Of a stretch of DNA of 64,000 bases, positions 56,367-64,000 are shown piece after piece. The stretch spans positions 17,236,880 to 17,300,879 of the forward strand of contig CM041295.1 in assembly GCA_023052935.1 (NCBI GenBank), given 5' to 3'. Within the stretch, counting starts at the first letter, position 1. Every line of letters starts with the position of its first letter. The notes beneath the pieces are model-generated. The model saw only the letters and a list, made by a program, of their open reading frames with translations. It searched no databases and had not been told where the DNA came from. Made by a program: the position numbers and the translations under genes. The DNA comes from Piezodorus guildinii (lineage: Eukaryota > Arthropoda > Insecta > Hemiptera > Pentatomidae).

Positions 56367-57104
56367 CAGTGAGTGTCTAAAGTATTCGGAATTCACTACT
56401 ATTCTGTAATTCACTTGTTTTTAACGTATTTTTTATATTTTTAAAGAGTTATTAACCAATTAATAATGTTAGAAGGAAGGTATACAATAGCTAAAACTAA
56501 AAATTACGACAACAATAATTTTATTATTAACGTATTGAACGCTTATTTACGAAAAAATTAGAAATAGTGTATGTTAATGGTGTCAAAAATATTCGGAATT
56601 TCGTGGTTTCCTAATTATACTAAGGCAGTGATCATAAATAAAATTCCAGTTCGTAAAACTGTTTGTATAATTATACATTTTAGCCAACTAGGCATTGATC
56701 TTACTAATTAATTAATTGTTTAGTGTGAAATATTACCCCACTCGAGCACTTATTGTGTCTTGAGGCCATTTTCATTTTGAATATAGTATTTCCTGATTTT
56801 CCTTTTTTGTAAGACCCTAAAATAGGTAATTAAATTTGAAAGAAATAATGGAAGAGGGATTTCGAGAACTTTTTGAAAATTTTGCAGCAACTAAATTTGA
56901 ATAGATAACGTATACATGTCCAGAGTCATGGTCGCGCGCATGCTAATAATTTGATTTATCCCTAATTTTTCTTCTACTTTTAATTCTGGCTTTTCATACT
57001 TAAAAAATACACAAACCTATCAATAATTCTGTCCATGAATCCAATGTAATCGAACTTTTTCAAAGAAAAACGCACGTAAATATCACTTATCGCTCTATTT
57101 TTCT

Positions 57105-57118
57105 ACTATGGCATACTA
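57105..57118. repeat. Jockey target-site duplication (left)
   Basis: ACTATGGCATACTA, identical to 61691-61704. Confidence 0.95.
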
Positions 57119-57130
57119 TAAAAACAATTT

Positions 57131-57136
57131 TTTATT
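57131..57136 (-). terminator. Jockey polyadenylation signal
   Basis: AATAAA on the minus strand, about 12 bp before the target duplication. The tail beyond is short and A-rich (AAATTGTTTTTATA) rather than a long poly(A). Confidence 0.6.
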
Positions 57137-57367
57137 GAGAAAATTTTACAATCTGTCCCAATTTGGACATTAATAGTATTGCTGAATGATATCAAACATA
57201 CTACATTCATACAATATTTACACAACATAAAATTACAATAAAATATATACACAATAATGAATCAATACAAAAGTCAATAATTCACTTATACCTATATACA
57301 CATACACACACTCATACATACATCACATTGAGTGGAGAATCTAGCCAGTGCTAGAACTCCAATATAT
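57137..57367 (-). other. Jockey 3'UTR
   Basis: Between the ORF2 stop (57368-57370) and the AATAAA. Its CATTCATACAATAT and TGAGTGGAGAATCT blocks (plus-strand reading) recur at 47.3-47.7 kb. It lacks an about 150-bp 3'UTR segment found at 47525-47680. Confidence 0.75.
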
Positions 57368-60051
57368 TTACAAAAGGTCGCGGGGCCACTGCCGTTTCAA
57401 CCTTCTAGATGGGTTGTATGGATGAGTGGAGCTGGATAGGGATTGAGCTAAAGGATTAGGATGATGAATGAGGTTCTGGTGGAATTTGGAAAATTTGGAT
57501 GGAATTAGGTCTGAAATAAATGGAACATTAAGGTCGTGGTGCAAGGTATAATTGGAGACATAATAAGGAGCATTTACTATTGTACGGAGGACTTTGGATT
57601 GAAAGGATTGAATGCGTTTGATGTTAGAACGTTTAGCTGTCCCCCACAGTTCAAGTCCGTAGGTCCAGATGGGCTTCAGTATTGTCTTGTAGATTAATAA
57701 TTTGTTGTCAACTGTAAGTTCAGATTTTCTGTTGAGTAGTCGGTATAACTGTCCGAATCGTCGGTTGAGTTCTTGTCTTTTAAGTCATGTATGTGGGTTC
57801 CAAGTCAATCTTTTGTCTAACAGTAAGCCAAGATACCGGACTGTATCTGAGAGAGGAATCGGTAATGAGTTGAAATAAACTGGCGGACAGGATTTTCGTC
57901 TAAGAGTAAAGGTTATGTGTTTACATTTGGCTTCGTTCACCTTTACACGCCAGTTATTACACCAGTGTTCGATAAGGAAAAGGTGTCTCTGAAGGTTTAA
58001 GGATGCTGTTTCAGGATTGGAACTGGATGATAGGATGGCGGTGTCGTCTGCAAAAGTTGCCAGAAAGGTATCAGGATGTGTAGGAATATCAGCAGTGTAA
58101 AGGATGTAGAGGATGGGTCCCAAGACGCTGCCTTGAGGAACACCGGCCTCAACGGGATAAAGGTTAGAAAATTCTTCACCGCAGCGAACTCGGAAGGAAC
58201 GGTTCAAGAGATAGGATCGGAGAATGAGGTATAGGGACTGGGGTAAATGGGTTTTCAGCTTGAAGAGTAATCCAGTGTGCCATACCCGGTCAAAAGCTTG
58301 CGCAATGTCCAGAAACGCACCAGAACAATTCTCTTTGCATTCAAGAGCTGAGGAAATATGGTCTACAACTCGGAGCCCCTGTTGAACTGTGGAATGCTGA
58401 GGACGGAATCCAAACTGATGGGAAGGAAGATTTTGAGATTCTAATATGGGTAGGATACGTTTAAGAAGAAGCCTTTCGAAGATTTTTGAGAGGATGGGGA
58501 GTAGACTAATAGGCCTGTAGGATGAAGTGTTGTTGGAAGGTTTACCTGGTTTTAAAAAAAGGATGATGGTGGAATGTTTCCATAACAGAGGAAAATAGGT
58601 GGTGCGGAGGATGCAGTTATAAATATAAGTAAGGAATATAATAGCTTTCTGCGGAAGTTGTCGGAGGATCTGGGGAGTAAGGAGATCGTGTCCAGGAGAT
58701 TTACGGAGAGTCAGTTTTTGGAGAAGATATTTGACCTCAGAGGGATTAATAGCTTTAGGAGGTAGGGAAAGTGGAATCGGTGACATAAGAAAGTCTTGCA
58801 CTTTTGCGGTGTGATTGGTGTGGGATTCCGGGTGAGGAGTGAATACTTTGGAGAGGTGTGTGGCGAATTCCTCGGCTTTATCTTCATCAGACGCAGCCCA
58901 GGAGTCATCACCACGTCGGAGAGGATGGGAAACATGATGGTATTTTAGGATCTTTTTCGTGACATTCCACAGGGAATTATCACGAGCTGATAGAGAGGAG
59001 AGGTAGGAATTAAAGGACTGGGAACGGAAGTTCGCCAACTCCCTCTTCAATTGTCTACAATAGAAGTTATAGGAGCGGCGATCTGTTGGGTGTCGGGTGC
59101 GCTGCCTAATGATCTTGCTCGGCGTTTGGTGTGGATAAGGTCTATAATAGGTTGTGGAAAATGATTTTGGTCTGGATTTATATTGGAGTGTTTAGGAGAG
59201 GAAGCAGTCCAGACAGCTTGTTGGATGGCGGTGGTAAAGGAATAGACGGAATTATCTAGGTCATCTTGGGTTTTGAGGGTTACTCTGAGGTCAATATTAT
59301 CGGTCAGGATTTGGCGGAAAAGGTTCCAGTTGACAGGGCCTCGGATGAATGATGGTGGAATGGGTTTTGGAATTGGAGTGAGAGATACTTTTAGGATCAG
59401 TGGACTATGGTCTGAGGATAGTTCATCAAGGCGAGTTAAAGACAAGTTGAGAGAGCCTAATCCGCTGTGGATAAAGAAGTCGAGGATGTCAGGATTGCGG
59501 TTAGGATCGGTTGGCCAGTAGGTAGGGGAGTCAGGAGGCAGGATATTAAAATTTCGGGAGTTGAGTGCAGACAGCAAATTTCGTCCCCGAGAATTCGTGG
59601 TTCTGGAACCCCACTGCTGATGCTTGGCGTTTAAGTCTGCACCCAGAATGAAACGATTTCCTAAGGAATCCAGGAAGGATACAAATTCAGAATTGGAAAT
59701 GGAATGTTTAGGAGGGCAATATGCAGATGTGAGGGTTACCGGAAAGGAAAAAGTCTTGATTACTATGGATGTGGCTTGTAGGAAATCATAGGTGGGAAGT
59801 GGGAGTAAATGATGAGAGAGGGATTGGTGGACAATGATAGCAGAACCGGCATGGGCTTTACCGTCTGGGTGGTCAGTACGGTATGTCATGTATTGCGGTA
59901 TTTTGAAGTACTGTTTAGTCGTTAGTCTTGTTTCAGTTATAAGTGCAACATCGATTGTTTTGTCTTGCAACAACGCTGTCAGTTCGTCAGTATGATTTCT
60001 AACACCATTCGCATTCCAAAGGAGAATGGATAAGGAGTTAGGTGAAGTCAA
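57368..60051 (-). pseudogene. Jockey ORF2: endonuclease-reverse transcriptase, two lesions
   Basis: Encodes the enzyme that nicks target DNA and copies the element RNA. The first part (60051-59047, 334 residues as read) is the AP-like endonuclease: WNANG (residues 12-16), catalytic Glu in ITETRL (40), GADLNA (137-142) and SSDHSP (212-217). The second part (59050-57785, 421 residues as read) is the reverse transcriptase: SSYRPISLLP, FGFRPQHST, FLDIAQAFDRVWH, GVPQGSVLGPIL and the catalytic FADD (333-336 of this part), then WCNNWRVKVN and RYLGLLLDKRLTWNPHT. The parts are in different frames; a single-base indel near 59100-59110 best explains the break. A TGA at 57785-57787 then interrupts the C-terminal domain. 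The same frame stays open beyond it through KPIWTYG and RRLKRQWPRDLL to TAA at 57368. The first in-frame start is TTG (60049-60051) touching the ORF1 stop; no ATG precedes the endonuclease. Inactive as it stands. Confidence 0.93.
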
Positions 60052-61368
60052 TTAAGGATTTTTCAAGGCAGGGATTAGATTCGATACTAGATTTGTAAGG
60101 AGTGATATAAGCGGCATAACAAGAGATTTGATTTCGGAGATGAACGATGTCATTAGACTGGTAAGATCTGTGACGTTTGATGGTGGAGGGATATGAGAAA
60201 TTTGATGTTGAGGAGTTTTTTGAAGATTAGGTAAACTTTGAGGGATAGATTCTTGTACAATAGATTGAGAATGTTGAGGAAAATGTTGTTCCGGCAGTGC
60301 CTCGACTTCATGATTCTGGTTACCACCTCCAAGCAAGTGGGCAAATGACACGTTAGAATTTACAAGTTTTGATGGTTCTCTTCTGCTTCTGGTTGGTACA
60401 GCTGTTTCATTCGGATCCTGAGGTTTTTGGTATCTGGTTCTGAGTTTCTTGTAGATTTCACATCCCTTGTAGTTAGCCGGGTGGTCCTTGAGGCACAGAG
60501 CACATACAGCGGGTGCTGATATTGATCTTGTACATTCTTCTGTTTTATGCTGTTCACCGCATTTCACACAGCGTGGTATGTGATGGCAATAACTTTTGGT
60601 ATGACCATATGCCTGACAGTTATGGCACTGGACTATTTCTTTCTTTGTGTAAGGTTTTTCAACTTTTACACGGGTATAGTACAGTCTGCTGAGGTCATAG
60701 ATTTTTTCGACTCCTGCTGATGGTTCCAAGTCCACGAAGAATAGAGGCAGTGGACTTTTATCTTTTAGAACGTTGGTGACTTGCCTCACTTGGAATCCTA
60801 ATTCTGTCAGTTCTTCTTTGATTGCTTCAACGGGTGTTGAGGAATGTAGGTTTCTGATTACGACCCTTAATGCTCTCTCTTGGCGCAGCTGATAAGTATG
60901 AAAGTCAGCTTTGGTCTCAGTCAGATATTTTACAATCTTTCTGTAGGTTTCAGCAGTAGTCGGAGATATTTTAGTATCATTGGTTCTACTTATACAATAA
61001 TAACTATTAGGATCTGTTACTTTGTTTAAATGCGCACACATCAGTTTAAAATTTTTAATATTTTTAACAAATATTGGTGGAGGTAGTGGTTCTCTGGGTA
61101 TAGGAGAAGATTCCATGGTTTCTTTTTCATTTTGGAGGATCTGAAATGGATTCGGTGTAAAAAACGGAGATTCATCAGTTATTCCTTGTGATGATGTGCT
61201 GGGCTGTGGTTCAGAACCTAATGAGGTAGCTGACGCGGTCGCTGGTGGAATCATTTTTTTATTTTGTTCACGGCGGGGTCTCTGTTTTGTGGGAGACGAG
61301 TTAGAACCTGCAGATCTAGATCTTTTACTTGCAGACTTTGAGGACATGACTTGATGAAAATATCTCAT
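60052..61368 (-). CDS. Jockey ORF1, gag-like RNA-binding protein (438 aa)
   Basis: Gag-like nucleic-acid-binding protein that packages the retrotransposon RNA and helps deliver it to chromatin. The frame is intact. The N-terminal 95 residues are Ser/Lys/Arg/Pro-rich and probably disordered. Residues about 100-240 form the region next to the knuckles typical of Jockey gags, including FFVDLEPSAGVEKIYDL (210-226). Three zinc knuckles follow: CX2CX4HX4C at 248-261, CX2CX3HX4C at 267-279 and CX2CX3HX6C at 289-303. A hydrophobic C-terminal helix (LVMPLISLLTNLVSNLI, near 415-432) ends the protein. Met-1 at 61368 and Met-8 at 61347 are both possible starts; the first is given. The stop TAA directly abuts the ORF2 frame, suggesting reinitiation or recoding for ORF2. 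Confidence 0.9.
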   Translation of the reverse strand: MRYFHQVMSSKSASKRSRSAGSNSSPTKQRPRREQNKKMIPPATASATSLGSEPQPSTSSQGITDESPFFTPNPFQILQNEKETMESSPIPREPLPPPIFVKNIKNFKLMCAHLNKVTDPNSYYCISRTNDTKISPTTAETYRKIVKYLTETKADFHTYQLRQERALRVVIRNLHSSTPVEAIKEELTELGFQVRQVTNVLKDKSPLPLFFVDLEPSAGVEKIYDLSRLYYTRVKVEKPYTKKEIVQCHNCQAYGHTKSYCHHIPRCVKCGEQHKTEECTRSISAPAVCALCLKDHPANYKGCEIYKKLRTRYQKPQDPNETAVPTRSRREPSKLVNSNVSFAHLLGGGNQNHEVEALPEQHFPQHSQSIVQESIPQSLPNLQKTPQHQISHIPPPSNVTDLTSLMTSFISEIKSLVMPLISLLTNLVSNLIPALKNP

Positions 61369-61690
61369 TGATTAAGAAAATAATAATAATAAATAAATAA
61401 TGAGATAAGAATTAAAGATAAAAGAAAGATAATTAAAAGAAAAGCAAGCCCGAACTTGCCGAGCTAGCGGCAATCAGCTGATCAGTGACCCTTCTTTCAC
61501 TTTTTCGTGATTGTACAAAGTAAATTATAACTTTGCTTACCGAAACTTCTCCAATATTCACTGCCGTAATATTCCTGAGGTCTAGTGATGTTCTCCAGAC
61601 TGAATTCTAGCGAATTCCTACTGAAAAAAGCAAAAATCTGAGAGACGATGTAACGTATGACTGTTATCATCGAGCGCATCAGCTGATCTC
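61369..61690 (-). other. Jockey 5'UTR / internal promoter region
   Basis: About 320 bp from the 5' end (minus strand starts GAGATCAGCTGATGCGCTCG) to ORF1. Jockey elements use an internal promoter here; I could not identify the initiator or downstream element with confidence. The about 60-codon minus frame at 61497-61679 is treated as chance. Confidence 0.5.
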
Positions 61691-61704
61691 ACTATGGCAT
61701 ACTA
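61691..61704. repeat. Jockey target-site duplication (right)
   Basis: ACTATGGCATACTA, identical to 57105-57118. Confidence 0.95.
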
Positions 61705-62252
61705 AATTCTTTATTTGGTTTCCTCCAAACAATAATTTTTTCATAAGGACCATGTATTTTAGTATGGGAGTCATTTGTAAACATTTTAATTCACCAACCT
61801 TCAAAAAATTATTAAAAAATGTTAAAAAAAAAATATTAAGTGTTAAAAATTATTCGAGGGCGTTGTACGATCGTTGCGTTTTTATTTTAGAGCCTTATTT
61901 AAAAAAAAATAATCTTTTAATGGTTGGGTAGATATTACATGAGAGAGGAGAATTGTTTAGAACATAAAATTAAGTCGAAGATTGGTGAGAATATTAAAAT
62001 TTGAAACAATTAAACAACAGGTTCCTACGATTTCTGAATACTTTTGACACAGAACGATCTTGTAATTTTTCATTATTAATCGGATATTTTTAAAAACAAC
62101 AAACTTTCCGGTTATCTGGTCAGTGATTTTACTTTATTGATAGTCTCTTTTAAAGATTTGGGGGTAAAAAAGAATTATATAAATTAATAGTTGTGAAATA
62201 TACTAATTAAACGAAAAGAAATACGAATTCCGAATACTTTTGACACTCACTG

Positions 62253-62720
62253 TATGTGCCTGAGATGGTTCAGTAACGTTTTAACCAAAATCGACCTACC
62301 AATTTGGACCTTCATACGATTTTTTCAAAAACGACTATAACGATTTTGATTAAAAGAACTACACAGATCTAAAAAAATTTATACTTTAATATGATGTAGG
62401 ATTCATACTGATTGAGACAGTATGACAGTATTTAAATGCCGATATTTTAAATATCATCACTCTTTAGTACCTTTAATTTTGTAAATTAAAAAAAAATTAT
62501 CATTTCGCAATGTTAGCATTTAAAAAAAAACGTTAAATGCAGAAGTTAAACGAATGAGATAATCAATTAAAGGGAAAAAGAGTAAAGTATATTTTTTTAA
62601 GAAGTTTTTTTTCCCTCTTAAAAATAAGATTGTAATAATAAACCGTTAGAAAGCTGAACATTAAAGAAAAAAAATATTTTCTTTAATATAGAATTGTCAA
62701 GGAAAATTAACTAATAACTT
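62253..62720 (-). repeat. repeat family G, copy 5 (right part of nest)
   Basis: Resumes with TATGTGCCTGAGATGGTTCA, then AATCGACCTACCAATTTGGA, TTTTTCAAAAACGACTATAAC, ATTTCGCAATGTTAGCATTT, in the order of copy 1 (1635-1945). Confidence 0.75.
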
Positions 62721-62737
62721 AATTCGTTTTAACGACG

Positions 62738-63573
62738 CACAGTGGGCCAAATCACCAATTTAAGTGCACAAAAGTTTGGAATTTTCCAGTGCTTCATCTT
62801 TTTATTATTAGTTGGCAAGACCATTAATACTAATATTTCCCACGATACCGTGTTTACAAATAAATAGTAAATGTATGAATATTCCTGTTCACACAAGTGC
62901 CTAATAACCGACAGTGGGATTATTTTTCTTCGATGGTCATTTATTCTTTTTAAGGTGTATTTAGAGCCAAGTCTTTTTGCTTTAATTTAACAATGGGCAT
63001 TGCTAAGACAGGTAAGACATTATATTTCTAAATTCGATATTGAATATAAATTGCAATCACCTGTAGAGTTGATTTAGCAATTTGTAAATGTACGCCCTTA
63101 TTCAATAACGAAAAACCATATAACCTAAAAGTTACCCCTAGGATTTGTTTGTAGGAGTTGTTTTACCAATCCTTCTAGTCTTTAGATATTCCAATGAATT
63201 TTTGCGATTTTTTGCGTTTTGGGTGATACATCATTTTTTTCATACAAAACAATACGAATCAAAAATTTTACAATATATAATTTCAAGAATTTCCTAAACC
63301 ATATAAAATACATCTATTAGCAGATTTTAGAACTCCGAGTCATAATTAGATTTTTTGTATTGTTTTTCCCGTATTCTGGGACTTCAAACGTAAAATATAG
63401 AGGAGTTTTAGATTTTAGCAAATAAATTTGATGTTTGACAACGGTGCGCTCGCTAATCTCGTAAAAAATTAATTAGTTTTTATAATTTTTTTCCGTAATC
63501 TGGGACCCCAAAGGTTAAATATAAACAAGTTTCAGAATTTTGTCTACCTAAATCGGTCATATTGCCCACTGTG
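62738..63573 (-). mobile_element. non-autonomous Transib-type element, copy 2
   Basis: 836 bp bounded by CACAGTGGGCC and GCCCACTGTG, with CGACG on both sides (62733-62737 and 63574-63578). Inverted relative to copy 1 and alignable along its length (for example TTTGGAATTTTCCAGTGCTT, GGCATTGCTAAGACAGGTAA, ACGGTGCGCTCGCTAATCTC). Left end: CACAGTG (62738-62744), 23-bp spacer, ACAAAAGTT (62768-62776). Right end on the complement: CACAGTG (63573-63567), 23-bp spacer, ACAAAATTC (63543-63535). No transposase frame. The two copies differ by scattered changes and small indels, and each has its own CGACG duplication, so they are independent insertions. Confidence 0.85.
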
Positions 63574-63589
63574 CGACGGAGGTAAATGG

Positions 63590-64000
63590 AAGTCAAGGGA
63601 ATCGAGTGATATATTTTTCATTGCATATCTAGTATAAATAATATTCAAGGATGATAAAAAAGATATTTTTTTTCTGTCTTTCATTTTCAATCCCGCTCAC
63701 TAAGCATTTGAAGAGGCCGGAGATGGTAGTGCTGAGAAGAGAAATATACCGGTACTCTATATTAGCTGTCAGAAAGCCACATCAGCAACCGATAGTACTC
63801 TTTGAAGGCTACCATCGCCGACAAAAAGAGTGCTGAAGTACTCAATTTTTGTTTTTTTGTCGACTGAAAGGAATATTTACTTAGTATACATAATTATTTC
63901 CCGTTCTAATTGAAAAAAATCGAATAAACTAATAATTTATAAACAGAACTGCTGAAATTACTGAACACAAAAGGTTCATTAACTTAAGCTAGATTCTGTT
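63590..64000. other. AT-rich end of window, no gene seen
   Basis: A slightly GC-richer part at 63690-63835 has a 61-codon plus frame (63651-63836) with no recognised domain. Confidence 0.35.

Larger units (their letters stand above)
57119..61690 (-). mobile_element. full-length Jockey-clade non-LTR retrotransposon
   Basis: About 4.57 kb between 14-bp duplications (57105-57118 and 61691-61704). On the minus strand the order is a 5'UTR of about 320 bp, ORF1 (gag with three CCHC knuckles), ORF2 (AP endonuclease then reverse transcriptase), a 3'UTR of about 250 bp, AATAAA and a short A-rich end. The two-ORF layout, PRE/CCHC gag and FADD reverse transcriptase identify the Jockey clade. Composition is clearly less AT-rich than the flanks, as expected for a recent arrival. 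ORF1 is intact; ORF2 has one frameshift and one stop. It sits inside the Tc1-like element, so it is the youngest layer of the nest. Confidence 0.95.
56367..62252. mobile_element. Tc1-like element with IR/DR ends, split by Jockey
   Basis: Ends are CAGTGAGTGTCTAAAGTATT (56367) and the complement of CAGTGAGTGTCAAAAGTATT (ending 62252), with TA on both sides (56365-56366 and 62253-62254). A second, inner copy of the TGTCAAA.TATTC.GAA.TT box lies about 207 bp inside the left end (56581-56601) and about 195 bp inside the right end (62031-62049), the IR/DR layout of some Tc1-like elements. Without the Jockey insert and one copy of its duplication the element is about 1.3 kb, the usual Tc1 length. 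I cannot recognise a transposase frame or the DDE block in what remains, so it is degenerate or non-autonomous. Uninterrupted repeat G copies supply the empty site. Confidence 0.85.

Noticed and set aside
57785..59050. Reverse transcriptase as a separate third gene
   Set aside because: Its frame is the continuation of ORF2 after an indel; the apparent start is an internal TTG and homology extends upstream of it.
59273..59521. 82-codon plus-strand frame
   Set aside because: Antisense shadow of Jockey ORF2.
61497..61679. 60-codon minus-strand frame upstream of ORF1
   Set aside because: In the Jockey 5'UTR, no domain, length expected by chance.
1..64000. CRISPR arrays, prokaryotic operons or integrated bacteriophage
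   Set aside because: No regularly spaced short repeats, no ribosome-binding-site-led gene clusters; all coding is of eukaryotic retrotransposon type.

Overview
This window looks like an intergenic (or very large intronic) stretch of an arthropod genome, most likely an insect. The evidence is indirect. The DNA is very AT-rich with long AT microsatellites, there is no operon-like coding, and almost all recognisable sequence is eukaryotic transposable elements: Jockey-clade and other non-LTR retrotransposons, tRNA-derived SINEs, Tc1/mariner, hAT and Transib DNA elements, and Penelope-like terminal repeats. I found no host protein-coding exon, no functional tRNA, no rRNA and no CRISPR array. The only long reading frames belong to one Jockey-like element.

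Layout. 0-4 kb: AT microsatellites, dispersed repeat G, three copies of a tRNA-like SINE (family S2), and a Penelope-like palindromic element (A1) with a 13-bp target duplication. 5.9-8.8 kb: Jockey fragment, two copies of a second tRNA-derived SINE (S1), a LINE 3' end. 9-15 kb: low-repeat DNA, tandem-monomer family F (two copies), a hairpin MITE. 15.5-18.3 kb: Penelope-like copies A2 (containing a nested inverted-repeat element, C) and A3. 19-24 kb: Jockey 3' fragments. 26.4 kb: inverted-repeat element B1. 28.7-29.5 kb: non-autonomous Transib copy 1, beside a block rich in homeodomain-type sites. 30-35 kb: repeat G, three minus-strand LINE fragments and a GC-rich island. 37.9-41.8 kb: Penelope-like half copy, Jockey tail, and a local duplication in which one copy carries an S1 SINE. 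42-44.4 kb: GC-richer blocks with a possible core promoter, plus the fourth S1 SINE. 44.8-49.3 kb: AT cruciform, family F, Jockey copy 2, a hAT-type MITE, a Tc1 end. 50-54.3 kb: nested palindromic Penelope-like copies, a 932-bp identical tandem repeat, element B2. 55.6-56.1 kb: LINE fragment with a foldback. 56.2-62.7 kb: a three-layer nest in which a nearly intact 4.6-kb Jockey element sits inside a Tc1-like element that sits inside repeat G. 62.7-63.6 kb: Transib copy 2 in inverted orientation.

Most interesting signals. (1) Two Transib-type elements have CGACG target duplications, and three of their four ends show CACAGTG, a 23-bp spacer and an ACAAAA-start nonamer-like box, which is the layout of a 23-spacer V(D)J recombination signal. 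(2) Several unrelated repeat families share a CTGATGA / stem / GAAACG motif resembling the hammerhead core reported in Penelope-like elements, usually as inverted pairs. (3) Several insertions can be dated relative to each other, with pre-insertion sites present elsewhere in the window.

The elements do not form a pathway. The intact biology is ORF1 of the Jockey element; its ORF2 is broken by one frameshift and one stop. All other elements are non-autonomous or truncated.
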